Positions 10,327 through 19,151 of a stretch of 64,000 bases of DNA are shown here, piece after piece (positions within the stretch are counted from its first letter, which is position 1; every line of letters begins with the position of its first letter). Source of the DNA: Coptis chinensis (Eukaryota > Streptophyta > Magnoliopsida > Ranunculales > Ranunculaceae); the NCBI GenBank assembly GCA_015680905.1, contig CM027380.1:30372001-30436000 (forward strand), written 5' to 3'. A model generated the notes under the pieces. It did no database searches, was not told the origin of the DNA, and saw only the letters and a program-made list of their open reading frames with translations. The translations under genes and the position numbers were made by a program.

Positions 10327-11478
10327 TTGGAACAGACCTCCCAAAGATACGTCCTAGCGAGAGGGGAATTGTACCGGAAAAATTTCAACAGGCCCTTGTT
10401 AAAATGTTTAAGTCCGCGGTCGGCTAAAGAGGTGTTAAGTGAACTGCATGAGGGCGACTGTGGGAGCCATTCTGCGGGAAGGACCACTGCGCACCGATTG
10501 TTAACGCAGGGTTACTTTTGGCCCCACATGAAGAGGGATGTGGTGGACTTTGCCAAGAAATGTGACAAGTGTCAGAGGTTCGCACAACGGATATTCGCTC
10601 CCGCAGAACCCCTACATAATGTGTCGAGTCCGTGGCTGTTTTCCATGTGGGCGATGGATATCGTGGGGCCATTGCCCGTGGCCAGTGGCAAGAGGCGATA
10701 CATGTTGGCGGCCACAGACTACTTCACAAAATGGATTGAGGCCATCCCTTTGCAGCAAGTCAAAGAAACGCAGGTGATTAAGTTTTTATGGGAAAACATC
10801 ATATGTAGGTTCGGATTGCCATATGCCGTCATCGCAGTTAATGGGACACAGTTCACGGGAGCTAAAGTGGCAGCATTTCTGCTATCATACCGGGTGAAAC
10901 AAGGATTCTCAGCCCCTTACAACCTAGAGGGCAACGGACAAGCTGAATCTTCCAACAAAACGATAATGAACAACTTGAAAAGGAAGTTGGAAGATAGAAA
11001 AGGCGCCTGGGCCGACGAGTTGAATCATGTTCTATGGGCCTACCGGACCACACCGAGAACTAGCACCAAAGAGACACCATTTGCCATGGCATACGGAGTT
11101 GAAGCCGTGATTCCCTCAGAGATGATCGCGACTACAATGAGAACCAAAGTGGTGGAGGATGGGTCGAACTGGCGCATTTTGGCGGGGGACTTGAACCTAG
11201 TAGAAGAGAAAAGAGACGCAGCTCGCATCCGACTGGAAGAATATCACCGAAGATTGCAGAGACAGTACAACCAAAGGGTCAGGCCGCGACATTTCAAGAT
11301 TGGGGAGTTGGTGCTACGTCGAGTGACTCCAAGCACAAAAGAAGAGAAGGATGGGAAGCTGGGGCCATACACCGTGGTAGAGGCAGGAGGGTCAGGGACC
11401 TACAAGTTGCAAACCATGAAGGGTAAACTGATAGAAAAACCATGGAATGTAAGACTGTTGAAAAAGTTTCACAGTTGA
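10327..11478 (+). CDS. Integrase of E2, open but predicted inactive (catalytic Asp to Val)
   Basis: A 383-residue open frame very similar to E1 integrase. The zinc finger is intact (ELHEGDCGSHSAGRTTAH, CDKCQRF), the first catalytic Asp is present (WAMDIVGPLP) and so is the Glu (NGQAESSNKT). The second catalytic Asp is replaced: E1 has IIADNGTQF, E2 has VIAVNGTQF (codon GTT at 10837-10839, residue 171 of the ORF). The GPY/F module is also damaged: E1 TWEGPYVVVE against E2 GPYTVVE, a 15-base in-frame loss near 11365 between two GP codon pairs. Either change should cripple integration, although the ORF has no stop. The start is only where the frame opens. Confidence 0.88.
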   Translation: MEQTSQRYVLARGELYRKNFNRPLLKCLSPRSAKEVLSELHEGDCGSHSAGRTTAHRLLTQGYFWPHMKRDVVDFAKKCDKCQRFAQRIFAPAEPLHNVSSPWLFSMWAMDIVGPLPVASGKRRYMLAATDYFTKWIEAIPLQQVKETQVIKFLWENIICRFGLPYAVIAVNGTQFTGAKVAAFLLSYRVKQGFSAPYNLEGNGQAESSNKTIMNNLKRKLEDRKGAWADELNHVLWAYRTTPRTSTKETPFAMAYGVEAVIPSEMIATTMRTKVVEDGSNWRILAGDLNLVEEKRDAARIRLEEYHRRLQRQYNQRVRPRHFKIGELVLRRVTPSTKEEKDGKLGPYTVVEAGGSGTYKLQTMKGKLIEKPWNVRLLKKFHS

Positions 11479-11680
11479 AGGTAGGAAAAGCTCGAGCAAT
11501 GTAAAGAGGTCCAACATAGAGGACGACAGCTGAATGTAAATGTATAAAACCACAGCACTTTTGGGAAAGAAATTGCATTTGTTATATGCAATGTCGTAGG
11601 GAATAACGCAAACCAGGGATCAGCGGAGAGAGTGTGGATAGGGACAAATAGAATGCACCCAATAAGTATAAGAGTATGAT
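11479..11680 (+). other. E2 spacer between integrase and repeat array
   Basis: Holds the phrase gtataaaaccacagcacttttgg, close to the E1 sequence after its integrase (tataaaaccgtagcacttttg), so this is a conserved 3' untranslated segment. No gene. Confidence 0.5.
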
Positions 11681-11689
11681 TGAGCCGCG

Positions 11690-12720
11690 GGGTGCCAAAG
11701 ACACGGGGGCAATAGATGGTTCTTGGCAAGTGTGGGAGACTGAGCGACCCGCGGGGCAGGATGATCCCCTCACGGATCAGAGAGGTCAGAGGCAAGTGGG
11801 GCAATAAAGTGTCCCAGCAAGGGTAAGAGATTGGGCGAGCAGCGGGGGGAATGAGCCCCTCGCGGATCATAGAGGCCAGAGACACGGGGGCAATAGAGTG
11901 TTCCCGGCAAGTGTAGGAGACTGAGCGACCCATGGCGGGGATGAGCCTCATGGATCGAGATGTCGAGACGAAAGGGCAATAAAGTGTCCCAGCAAGGGTA
12001 AGAGACTGGGCGAGCCGCGGGGGGGATGAGCCCCTCGCGGATCATAGAGGCCAGAGACACGGGGGCAATAGAGTGTTCCCGGCAAGTGTAGGAGACTGAG
12101 CGACCCGCGGGGCGGGATGAGCCCCTCGCGGATCAGAGATGTCAGAGACAAGTGGGGCAATAAAGTGTCCCAGCAAGGGTAAGGGACTGGGTGAGCCGCG
12201 GGGGGGATGAGCCCCTCGCGGATCATAGAGGCCAGAGACACGGGGGCAATAGAGTGTTCCCGGCAAGTGTAGGAGACTGAGCGACCCGCGGGGCGGGATG
12301 AGCCCCTCACAGATCAGAGATGTCAGAGACAAGTGGGGCAATAAAGTGTCCCAGCAAGGGTAAGAGACTGGGCAAGCCACGGGGGGGATGAGCCCCTCGC
12401 GGATCATAGAGGCCAGAGACACGGGGGCAATAGAGTGTTCCCGGCAAGTGTAGGAGACTGAGCGACCCACGGGGCAGGATGAGCCGCTCGCGGATCAGAG
12501 ATGTCAGAGACAGGTGGGGCAATATAGTGTTCCAGCAAGGGTAAGAGACTGGGCGAGCCGCGGGGGGGATGAGCCCCTCGCGGATCAGAGATGTCAGAGA
12601 CACGGGGACAATAGAGTGTTCCCGGCAAGTCTAAGAGATGGAGCGAGCCGCGGGGTGGGATGAGCCCCTCGCGGATCATAGATGTCAAAAATGCGGGGGC
12701 AAAGAGAGGGGCCCCGGCTT
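11690..12720 (+). repeat. 90-bp tandem array in E2 3' internal region (11 copies, alternating types)
   Basis: The anchor gatgagcccctcgcgg or a variant occurs at about 11760, 11849, 11938, 12026, 12116, 12206, 12297, 12387, 12478, 12567 and 12658, spacing 88-91. Two monomer types tend to alternate. One has gatgtcagagacaagtgg and aaagtgtcccagcaaggg; the other has atagaggccagagacacgg and agagtgttcccggcaagtg. This gives a roughly 181-bp dimer. Most of the array lacks stops on the minus strand, which makes several long spurious ORFs. Position between integrase and the 3' LTR matches the hypervariable region of Tat elements known to seed satellites. Confidence 0.92.
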
Positions 12721-13596
12721 GTTGAAGCCCTTTGCAGGCGCAAGAAAGGAAGATAGCTCGGAGGAGATTCGGAAGAACAACAAAGAGTTGAGTAAAAAAA
12801 AAAAAAAATATATGAGAATTACAAGCAACCTCGAATGGAGGAGAGACAATAGTAAAGCATATGAAATCCAAAATATCATGTTACAGGGGAAGCATGGCCA
12901 ACAGCAGGGCCAGGAAAGCAGAAATATCCTATAACAAAACAGTGGTCGCTAGTTAGTATCAGAGGCGGGCTCATCGACAGGCAGCACTTCAAAAGGTTGT
13001 TGGCGCGTGGCAGCAGCAACATCTTCGGCAGCCTTGTCGAAGGGTGCCGCGGGTAGGACCTCGGGGGCTGACAAAACGCCTCCAGTGACATCAGGAGTGC
13101 CAACCGTGTGAGTGACCGGCATTTCAGGAAGGAGGCGGCCCTCTTGGATGAGTCTGTCCATGGCTTCCTGAAGTTTCTTGGCCACCCTCTTGTCAGCCAG
13201 AAGCTTGAAGCGGTCGCGGAGTATGTTCATGTCCGCTAGGTTCTTTTGGGACTCGGCGACACTGGCCTCTTCATACTTCTATTTAAGGGCCTCCAGATCC
13301 TCCCGATGCTTCTGGGCCACGGATTCCAAGGCGAGCTGATGGTGCTGGAGAAGTGAGTCTCGTTGCTGACTTAGGCGGCCATTGACTTGGTCCATATACG
13401 TTTGGTGGGAGCGCTCAGCAGTCTGGAGCTCATCTTGGGCCTGCAGCTTGGCCAGGTTGGCGGCCGTCAATTCCGATTGAAGGCTAGCATGGGCCGCTCT
13501 CAGCCCTTGGGGTCCGTTCAGCTCCCTCTCCAGGGTAGACAGTTTGTTTCTTGCACTGAGCAGGCCGCGAATCATGTAAGAGATATCCAGACTGAC

Positions 13597-13658
13597 CTGA
13601 GACACAAGGGAGAAGATAAAAAAAAATAAAAAATAAAAAAAAATAAAAGAGAACGTAC
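13597..13658 (-). other. Predicted intron 2 of E2 antisense gene
   Basis: On the minus strand the exon ends GGGAAAG-G, then GTACGTTCTC, a pyrimidine-rich run and TTGTGTCTCAG before GTCAGTCTGG. Reading is phase 0 and joins NWER to VSLDIS. The T-rich body gives an unusually good splice context for so short an intron. The homologous E1 acceptor is mutated. Confidence 0.7.
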
Positions 13659-14526
13659 CCTTTCCCAGTTGGTGTACAATGACGTGCGATGCGAATCGAA
13701 TGTACCACCGTCTGCATACGCGATATCGCGGGGTAAATGGGAGTTGTAAAATAAAGAGGAGGCAACCGCGGCATTGTCTAGAGCCGAGTCGTCAGTATTC
13801 ACTCGGCGGTTGCGCACCTTGAAGACTGGGCGAAACTCTTCTACGGTGACAAGGGAAGATGCCGGGACATCTGTGGGTATGGGCGCAGAAGCAGGTTCCT
13901 TGCCAGCTCGGTGAGAGGGGGGGTGATGAAACGGCAGGGGGCCGGGTAGCAGCGTGGGGGGTGGGGTCCCCAGGAGCAGAGTCATGTTGTGTATAGAGCT
14001 CGGGCTCGACAGAACCTGATGTCCACAGCTTCTTAGAGGGCGGTTGTTCATTAGAAGTTCGGACCTCGGTAGAGGGAACCTCTATAACCACCTCATCGTC
14101 AGAGTCGCTGTCAAACAGCTTCTGCGTGTGTACATCCATGTCGTCGGTGGGGGAGTTGTGGTATTGATCAGCCCAGTCAGAGATGGAGCGATAGGAATGG
14201 ATGCCTTCCGGAGCGGGGGAGGTGGGGTTGTCTTGGTTCTGTGGGAGACGGATGTGGGGGTCGCGGACTGGATTGGTTGCGGTGGGAGGCGTGGGAGCGG
14301 GACCTTTTCTTGGGGGAGGTTCGGGGTTTGCGCTCTTTGGGGAGGGCGGTAAAAGGGGTAGAAAAACCACCTATGTGTTGGAGTTCAGGAACTTGCAGAA
14401 GTGGAGTCGCGGTAGTAGGGTGAATACCTAGATGGGCGGCTTGGTCAGGTCCAAGGTCGCGGAGTCGTTGGAAGATAGGACTGGAAATGCCAGAGTATAT
14501 TTGGGACTTGGAATCTGGTCGCCACC

Positions 14527-14605
14527 CTGTACAAGGAAGAAAAACTACGGTTAGGAAAGAACGAAAGAGTACGTCAGGAGAGGAAGGGAGAGCAGGGATA
14601 CTCAC
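14527..14605 (-). other. Predicted intron 1 of E2 antisense gene
   Basis: Donor GTGAGTATCC at 14605 and acceptor CCTTGTACAG ending at 14527. Phase 1 and the downstream WRPDSK codons match E1 (intron 4215-4292). A related junction occurs in E3 (donor GTACGT at 31892, acceptor TTGTTTCAG near 31795). Confidence 0.75.
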
Positions 14606-15251
14606 CGCGGGATTTAAAGGCGAGATGGTTAAGAGTCAGATCATCAGGGAGATCCGCGGATATAAAGGGACCTGAAACGTACAAGGGGTAATGGTGCCAT
14701 ACTTTATCCGAGGAGGTGATATGAAGCAGGAAGTTCTTCTTTCGAGGACGCACACAGAAAGACTGGTACCCGACCCCGACATCTTTGGTGCTCTTTTTGA
14801 GATAATACTGAGAAAAGATGTCGCGGCTCGTGATTTTGGGGTCCCCGGTCTTATTATAAGAATTCGCGGCATACATAATTCTCCAAAAGTTTCCTATGCC
14901 TTGGCAAGGAGGAATATTGAAATGGTTGCATACCTCGACATCTAACAAGGTAAGAGGTAGTCGCAAGCCGGCCATAATTTGGCCCACCGTGACAACAAGG
15001 CACCTCGGACGTCGAGGAACCAGATGCGGGTAATGGGTGATGGAAGGCACGTGTTCTAAAACTATGTCGGCCGGGATGCCATAGGCCGCCCTAATTGCGG
15101 CCAAATTAGGTTTATGATATCGAGAAGGGGGCGGCAGTAAAGAGGCTGGACGGCCAGAGGTGGAAGGAACTGCAGCCGAAACAGGAGGGGGCGGAGACGC
15201 TACCCCGCCAGATTGGGATGAGGATGAGTCAGAAGGCTCAGAGGCCGACAT

Positions 15252-15806
15252 TGGAGAAAGACGACAGGATCTAGAAGATGATAATTTCAAACAAAAGCGG
15301 AAATTAAAGAGATTCGAGCGCAGAGAGACTTACCGAGGGAGGGGATAGCCCGAGTGGAATGCGCGAGAAGGAAGAGATTCACCGTAAAAAGAGGGGAAGG
15401 GTGATCATTAGCTGGGGCTTTGCCGGAGTGAATGAAGAGAGCAGCAAGAAGAAAAGAGAGAAGTTTGAAGAGATAGGAGGAAGGTGAAGTGGGAGAAGAA
15501 GAAGTGGAGAGGATTATATAGGGGAGGGGTAAAGGAGTCATTTGAGAGAGTAAGGAAGGTCGAAGGGCTGGGGGCAGAAGGGTAATTGCATAGAATGTGG
15601 AAACCGAGGTGACAAGACAGCCAGCCAACCTAAAGGAGACACGTGGCAACACGAAGTACGAGAGTTGGCAAAAAATGTGCGTGATGAGTGCCAATCATTC
15701 TCACACGAAAACCAAGGGGCACGCATAAGGACGTGCGGATAACGAGGAGAAAGGGGTTCTTGACCCCGGGCTCATAAATAGGACCGCGGAGTCAAGAAGG
15801 GGCATT
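15252..15806 (+). other. E2 region upstream of the antisense gene, with polypurine tract
   Basis: Holds the 5' flank of the antisense gene and the polypurine tract aagaaggggcatt (15794-15806), which primes plus-strand DNA and abuts the 3' LTR. On the minus strand a TATATAA-like element occurs near 15513-15520 (plus-strand ttatata), a possible promoter for the antisense transcript about 260 bp before its ATG. No other gene is seen. Confidence 0.55.
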
Positions 15807-16217
15807 TGTATGGGCTCGGTTGAGAAATGGATGCCAGATCAGCGGACCTCATGGAGGAGTCAGAGTAATGTGATAGGGCGAGAGCACAGGAATTAAGCCT
15901 AGGGGAGGACCAGGTCAGCGGGACACCAGATGGGGGGAGGGTAGCTTAGGAAGGTCAACCGAGAGGTAGGGGATCATAGCCGGGAAACCCTAGAGCGCGG
16001 ACGTGGCAGGGGTATGGCAGAAAGAGGGATGGTTGGATGGGAGGACATCTGGACGGATAAGAAGCGAAGGGAAGGGATATAAAAGGGAGAGGATAGGAAG
16101 GATAAGGAGAGGAGAAAAGAAAGAGGGGAGGTTGAAGATCCATCGTTTGAGACCGAGAAAGAGAGAAGGGTGTAGGTCAATACCGATAGCAATTGTAATA
16201 GCAACTGTGTTAGAACA
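15807..16217 (+). repeat. 3' LTR of E2
   Basis: 411 bp, same length as the 5' LTR with two substitutions. Followed by target duplication cccac (16218-16222). Confidence 0.95.
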
Positions 16218-16439
16218 CCCACTATCCATTAAAAAAAAAACACCCTTGACAAAACCCTTCAACTTCATTTTGCTGTTTAATAATAGAAGTTTGATTAAAG
16301 TTTTGTGAGATTTCCTAATAAGGCGAAGTTCATATTGGAGCTACTTGAATAGCAAGGCGTTCTCAATCATATGAAAAGAGATAAAATAAACACTATTTTA
16401 AATGCAAAACTATACTTATCGAGACATTCCTACAACATA

Positions 16440-17345
16440 TAACACAACTATGTTTTGAGGTTAGTTCAATCAATTTGCATCCAGTTTCTGATTTTCAATT
16501 CCATTATTTATTTTTTGATGTTAGTTCAATGCAGTTGCATATAGTTTCCGATTTTCCGTTATTTATTTTTTGAGGTTAGTTCAATGCATTTACATCCAAT
16601 TTCCAATTTCCTATTAATTATTCTTCGAGGTTAGTTTAATGCATTTGCATCCAATTTTCGATTTTTCGTTAATTATTCTTTGAGATTATTTTAATGCATT
16701 TGCATCCAGTTTTTTATTTCTCGTTTATTATTCGATAAGGTTGCATTGGCATCTAGTTTCCGATTTCCCGTTAATTATTGTTTGAGGTTAGTTCAATGAA
16801 TTTGCATTCAGTTTTCAATTTTCCATTAATTATTTCTTGATGTTAGTTCAATGCATTTGCATCCAGTTTATTTTTTTTAAATTAGTTCAATACAATTGCA
16901 TCCGGTTTCCGATTTCCCATTAATTATTATTTAAGATTAATTCTATGATTTTGTATCCTGTTATTAATTTATAGTTAATTTTTCTTTGATGTTAGTTCAA
17001 TACAGTTGCATCCAGTTTTCGATTTTCCATTAATTTAATCATTAAGGGTTAGTTCAATGCATTTCCAACCAGTTTTCGATTTCCCGACAATTATTTTTTT
17101 TATGTTAATTCGATGTATTTGCATCCAAGTTTTGATTTCCTGTTAATTATTCTTTGAGATTAGTTTAATGCAGTTGTATCCATAGTCTGATTTCCTATTA
17201 ATCACATTTTAAGATTAGTCTAATGTTTGCATTTGCATCCAATTTCTGATTTTCTGTTAAATATTATTTGAGGTTAGTTCGATGTATTTGCATCCAGTTT
17301 TCGGTTTCCCATTAATTGTTCTTTGAGCTTAGTTTCATGTAGTAT
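16440..17345. repeat. 56-bp tandem array, right block (about 16 copies)
   Basis: Same monomer as 7545-9010. The block is preceded at 16223-16440 by a second copy of the sequence that precedes the left block. E2 therefore sits in the head of the second unit of a larger (~1.95 kb) duplication. The array decays into unique AT-rich DNA after 17345. Confidence 0.85.
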
Positions 17346-17501
17346 TATATATATTTTAAAATATTTGTCATTATTGGTTTGCCATTATTTTTTTATATAC
17401 ATGTGAGCTTGCATTAGAATGAATGCAAAATTTTCTATTATATGTTTTGTGATGTTATTTTTTGTATAATTTAATTTTCCATTGGAATTTGTTTTGGTTT
17501 T

Positions 17502-17503
<2 letters not shown>

Positions 17504-17581
<78 letters not shown>
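17504..17581. repeat. (TA)n microsatellite
   Basis: About 39 uninterrupted TA dinucleotides. The flanks 17346-17503 and 17582-18600 are AT-rich with runs of T and no recognisable gene. Confidence 0.95.
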
Positions 17582-17584
<3 letters not shown>

Positions 17585-18599
17585 GGAAATTACATTATAG
17601 TGTTGAAAAAAAAATTATAAATTCAAAAATTTAATTGGAATATGTCGTAATTACTGTGGTTTTTGAAATCATTAACGATGACTAAATGTCTAAATCGCAA
17701 AATGGATGGTGCATTAAATCTATCCAAGTTTATTTGTTTAGAACCATATAGACATATAGTGCATATAATACAATTTTATTTGTTGTCCACTTAGTTTTGG
17801 ATGTACACTGTTACTTATTTTATGATTAGTTGTTTTTTTTTTTTTTTTTGCCCCAGTCACATGTGAGATTAACAAATGTATAAAGTAAATGTTCAGGCAA
17901 CTCAATTCATTTTTTCATTCGTTATTTCATTGTCTTTTTCTAAAAAAAAATTTTATTATGTTAAACTTCACCTAAGATTAGTGTGGAAACTATTCTTTGT
18001 GGCGTAAGAGTTTTAGGAAAATCATTTTTGGTGGAAACTATTATTTTTAGCAATTTAGTTTTTTTGTCTTCTATTTTTTCGTAATTAGCTATAGTGTTTA
18101 GGGAAAGTTGGAGAATCTATTCCTTATTTATATCATATTTTTTCGTAATTAGTAATAGAGTTTAGAAAAAACTGGAGTCTATGTGATTGTCAATTGTCCG
18201 ATTTTTTTATATTAGTCTCTTACTTTTTCGTAATTAGCCAAAGAGTTTTACAAATATTGGAGACTCTGTAAATGCTCAAAAAATAGAGCCAAGAGGATAC
18301 AGCTATAATATATATTTTGAAAACATATATGAAATGCATGAAAATATAACATGCATGCATGATTATGATTAGACTACGATTGATGAAATAAAAAGATGGG
18401 AAATGCAAGTATGTAACCAATTATCTATGTAGACACATGTCGGCTTAGCTTACGTATGCATGTCGACTTAGCTTATCACACTTACTAATTTGGTGTTCTT
18501 ATAGCATTTGTTGATGTGGCCATTTAATTTATAATATATACATGTGTGCTATGATAGTCTATTTGAACATATGTTTTTTTTTTAAATCATGGGACCAAG

Positions 18600-18912
18600 T
18601 GGATGATCCTTGAGAGCTACAAGTGGGCAACCTCAATTGGTGCCAAACTCAGTTGCACAATCAACCAATGTGTCTAGTGCTAGTAAGATAATTGTTGTTT
18701 GTATTACAAACTATAAAATGAGATCATCATGCTTAGGAGGAGAGCAAAGGCAGCTGAGAGACAGGCACATGAGTCGGAGCAACGTGTTGAGGAGCTCACC
18801 TCTCACTTACATGATGCTAACTTTATGGTTGAAGAGTTGCAGAGCTAGAAATCTTCTTCTGAAGCAAAACTAGAATTTCTCATGTCGCAGTTCACCGATG
18901 TTCGTGTGGTAT
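18600..18912 (+). pseudogene. CACTA/En-Spm-like protein fragment with coiled coil
   Basis: A Gln/Ser-rich stretch (GQPQLVPNSVAQSTNVSS) is followed in a second frame, from about 18725, by a helical charged segment: MLRRRAKAAERQAHESEQR, VEELTSHLHDANFMVEELQS. A TAG near 18847 interrupts it and the reading resumes to a GTATGA donor-like site near 18909. Repeating Ala/Glu/Arg heptads at the end of a plant transposon ORF recall the Ptta/En/Spm (Transposase_24) proteins of CACTA elements. The match is to composition and layout rather than a catalytic motif. What precedes and follows is non-coding. Confidence 0.45.
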
Positions 18913-19151
18913 GAATATTCCTTTTGTATATTTTATGGCTTTAGGTTTCTCATTTGAAGTGTTGGTTATTCCATTGTAGTATTTCTCGCGAGTAAAAGTG
19001 GTGTTGTATGAGTGTTAATATACAATTAATATGTGTCATACACCTTCAATTTTCCTATGCCTTTGTGTGCGGTCAAAACAGGACACTATTTTGCATGGAT
19101 GTTTAGTTTTTTTTTTTTTTTAAATAACTAGGGGTCAGCCCCCAAACTTTA

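Larger units (their letters stand above)
12949..15251 (-). pseudogene. Antisense accessory gene of E2, spliced, mildly decayed
   Basis: The start chosen is the ATG at 15251 (MSASEPSDSSSS), matching E1; an in-frame ATG exists at 15290. Exon 1 carries the conserved domain (IRAAYGIPADIVLEHVP, VGQIMAGLRLPLT, VCNHFNIPPCQGIGNFWR, FCVRPRKKNFLLHI). Intron 1 is 14527-14605 (GTGAGT...TGTACAG, 79 bp, phase 1), giving a G-WRPDSK junction as in E1. A Pro-rich, Lys-rich part follows with LFDSDSDDEVV, then GGTFDSHRTSLYTNWER. Intron 2 is 13597-13658 (GTACGT...TCTCAG, 62 bp, phase 0). The C-terminal coiled coil starts VSLDISYMIRGLLS. Lesions are a frameshift near 14200-14340, another near the G-run at 13916-13922, and a TAG near 13281. 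Stop at 12949. Function unknown; the coiled coil suggests self-association. Confidence 0.78.
9290..16217 (+). mobile_element. E2: complete but internally deleted Tat-lineage retrotransposon with target duplication
   Basis: Two 411-bp LTRs (9290-9700 and 15807-16217) differ at only two positions. The element is flanked by the 5-bp direct repeat cccac (9285-9289 and 16218-16222), begins TG and ends CA. The internal region holds a primer binding site, the start of gag, a deletion joining gag to the middle of aRNH, integrase, a 90-bp tandem array, an antisense accessory gene and a polypurine tract. It interrupts older DNA containing the 56-bp array. Protease, RT and the first RNase H are absent. 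Near-identical LTRs point to a recent insertion, presumably helped by proteins from another copy. Confidence 0.95.

Noticed and set aside
11469-12871. Several long minus-strand ORFs (up to 160 codons) with repeated SLASMIREGLIPP-like peptides
   Set aside because: They are the 90-bp tandem array read through in stop-free frames; the same pattern appears in more than one frame and unit boundaries shift the frame. No domain.
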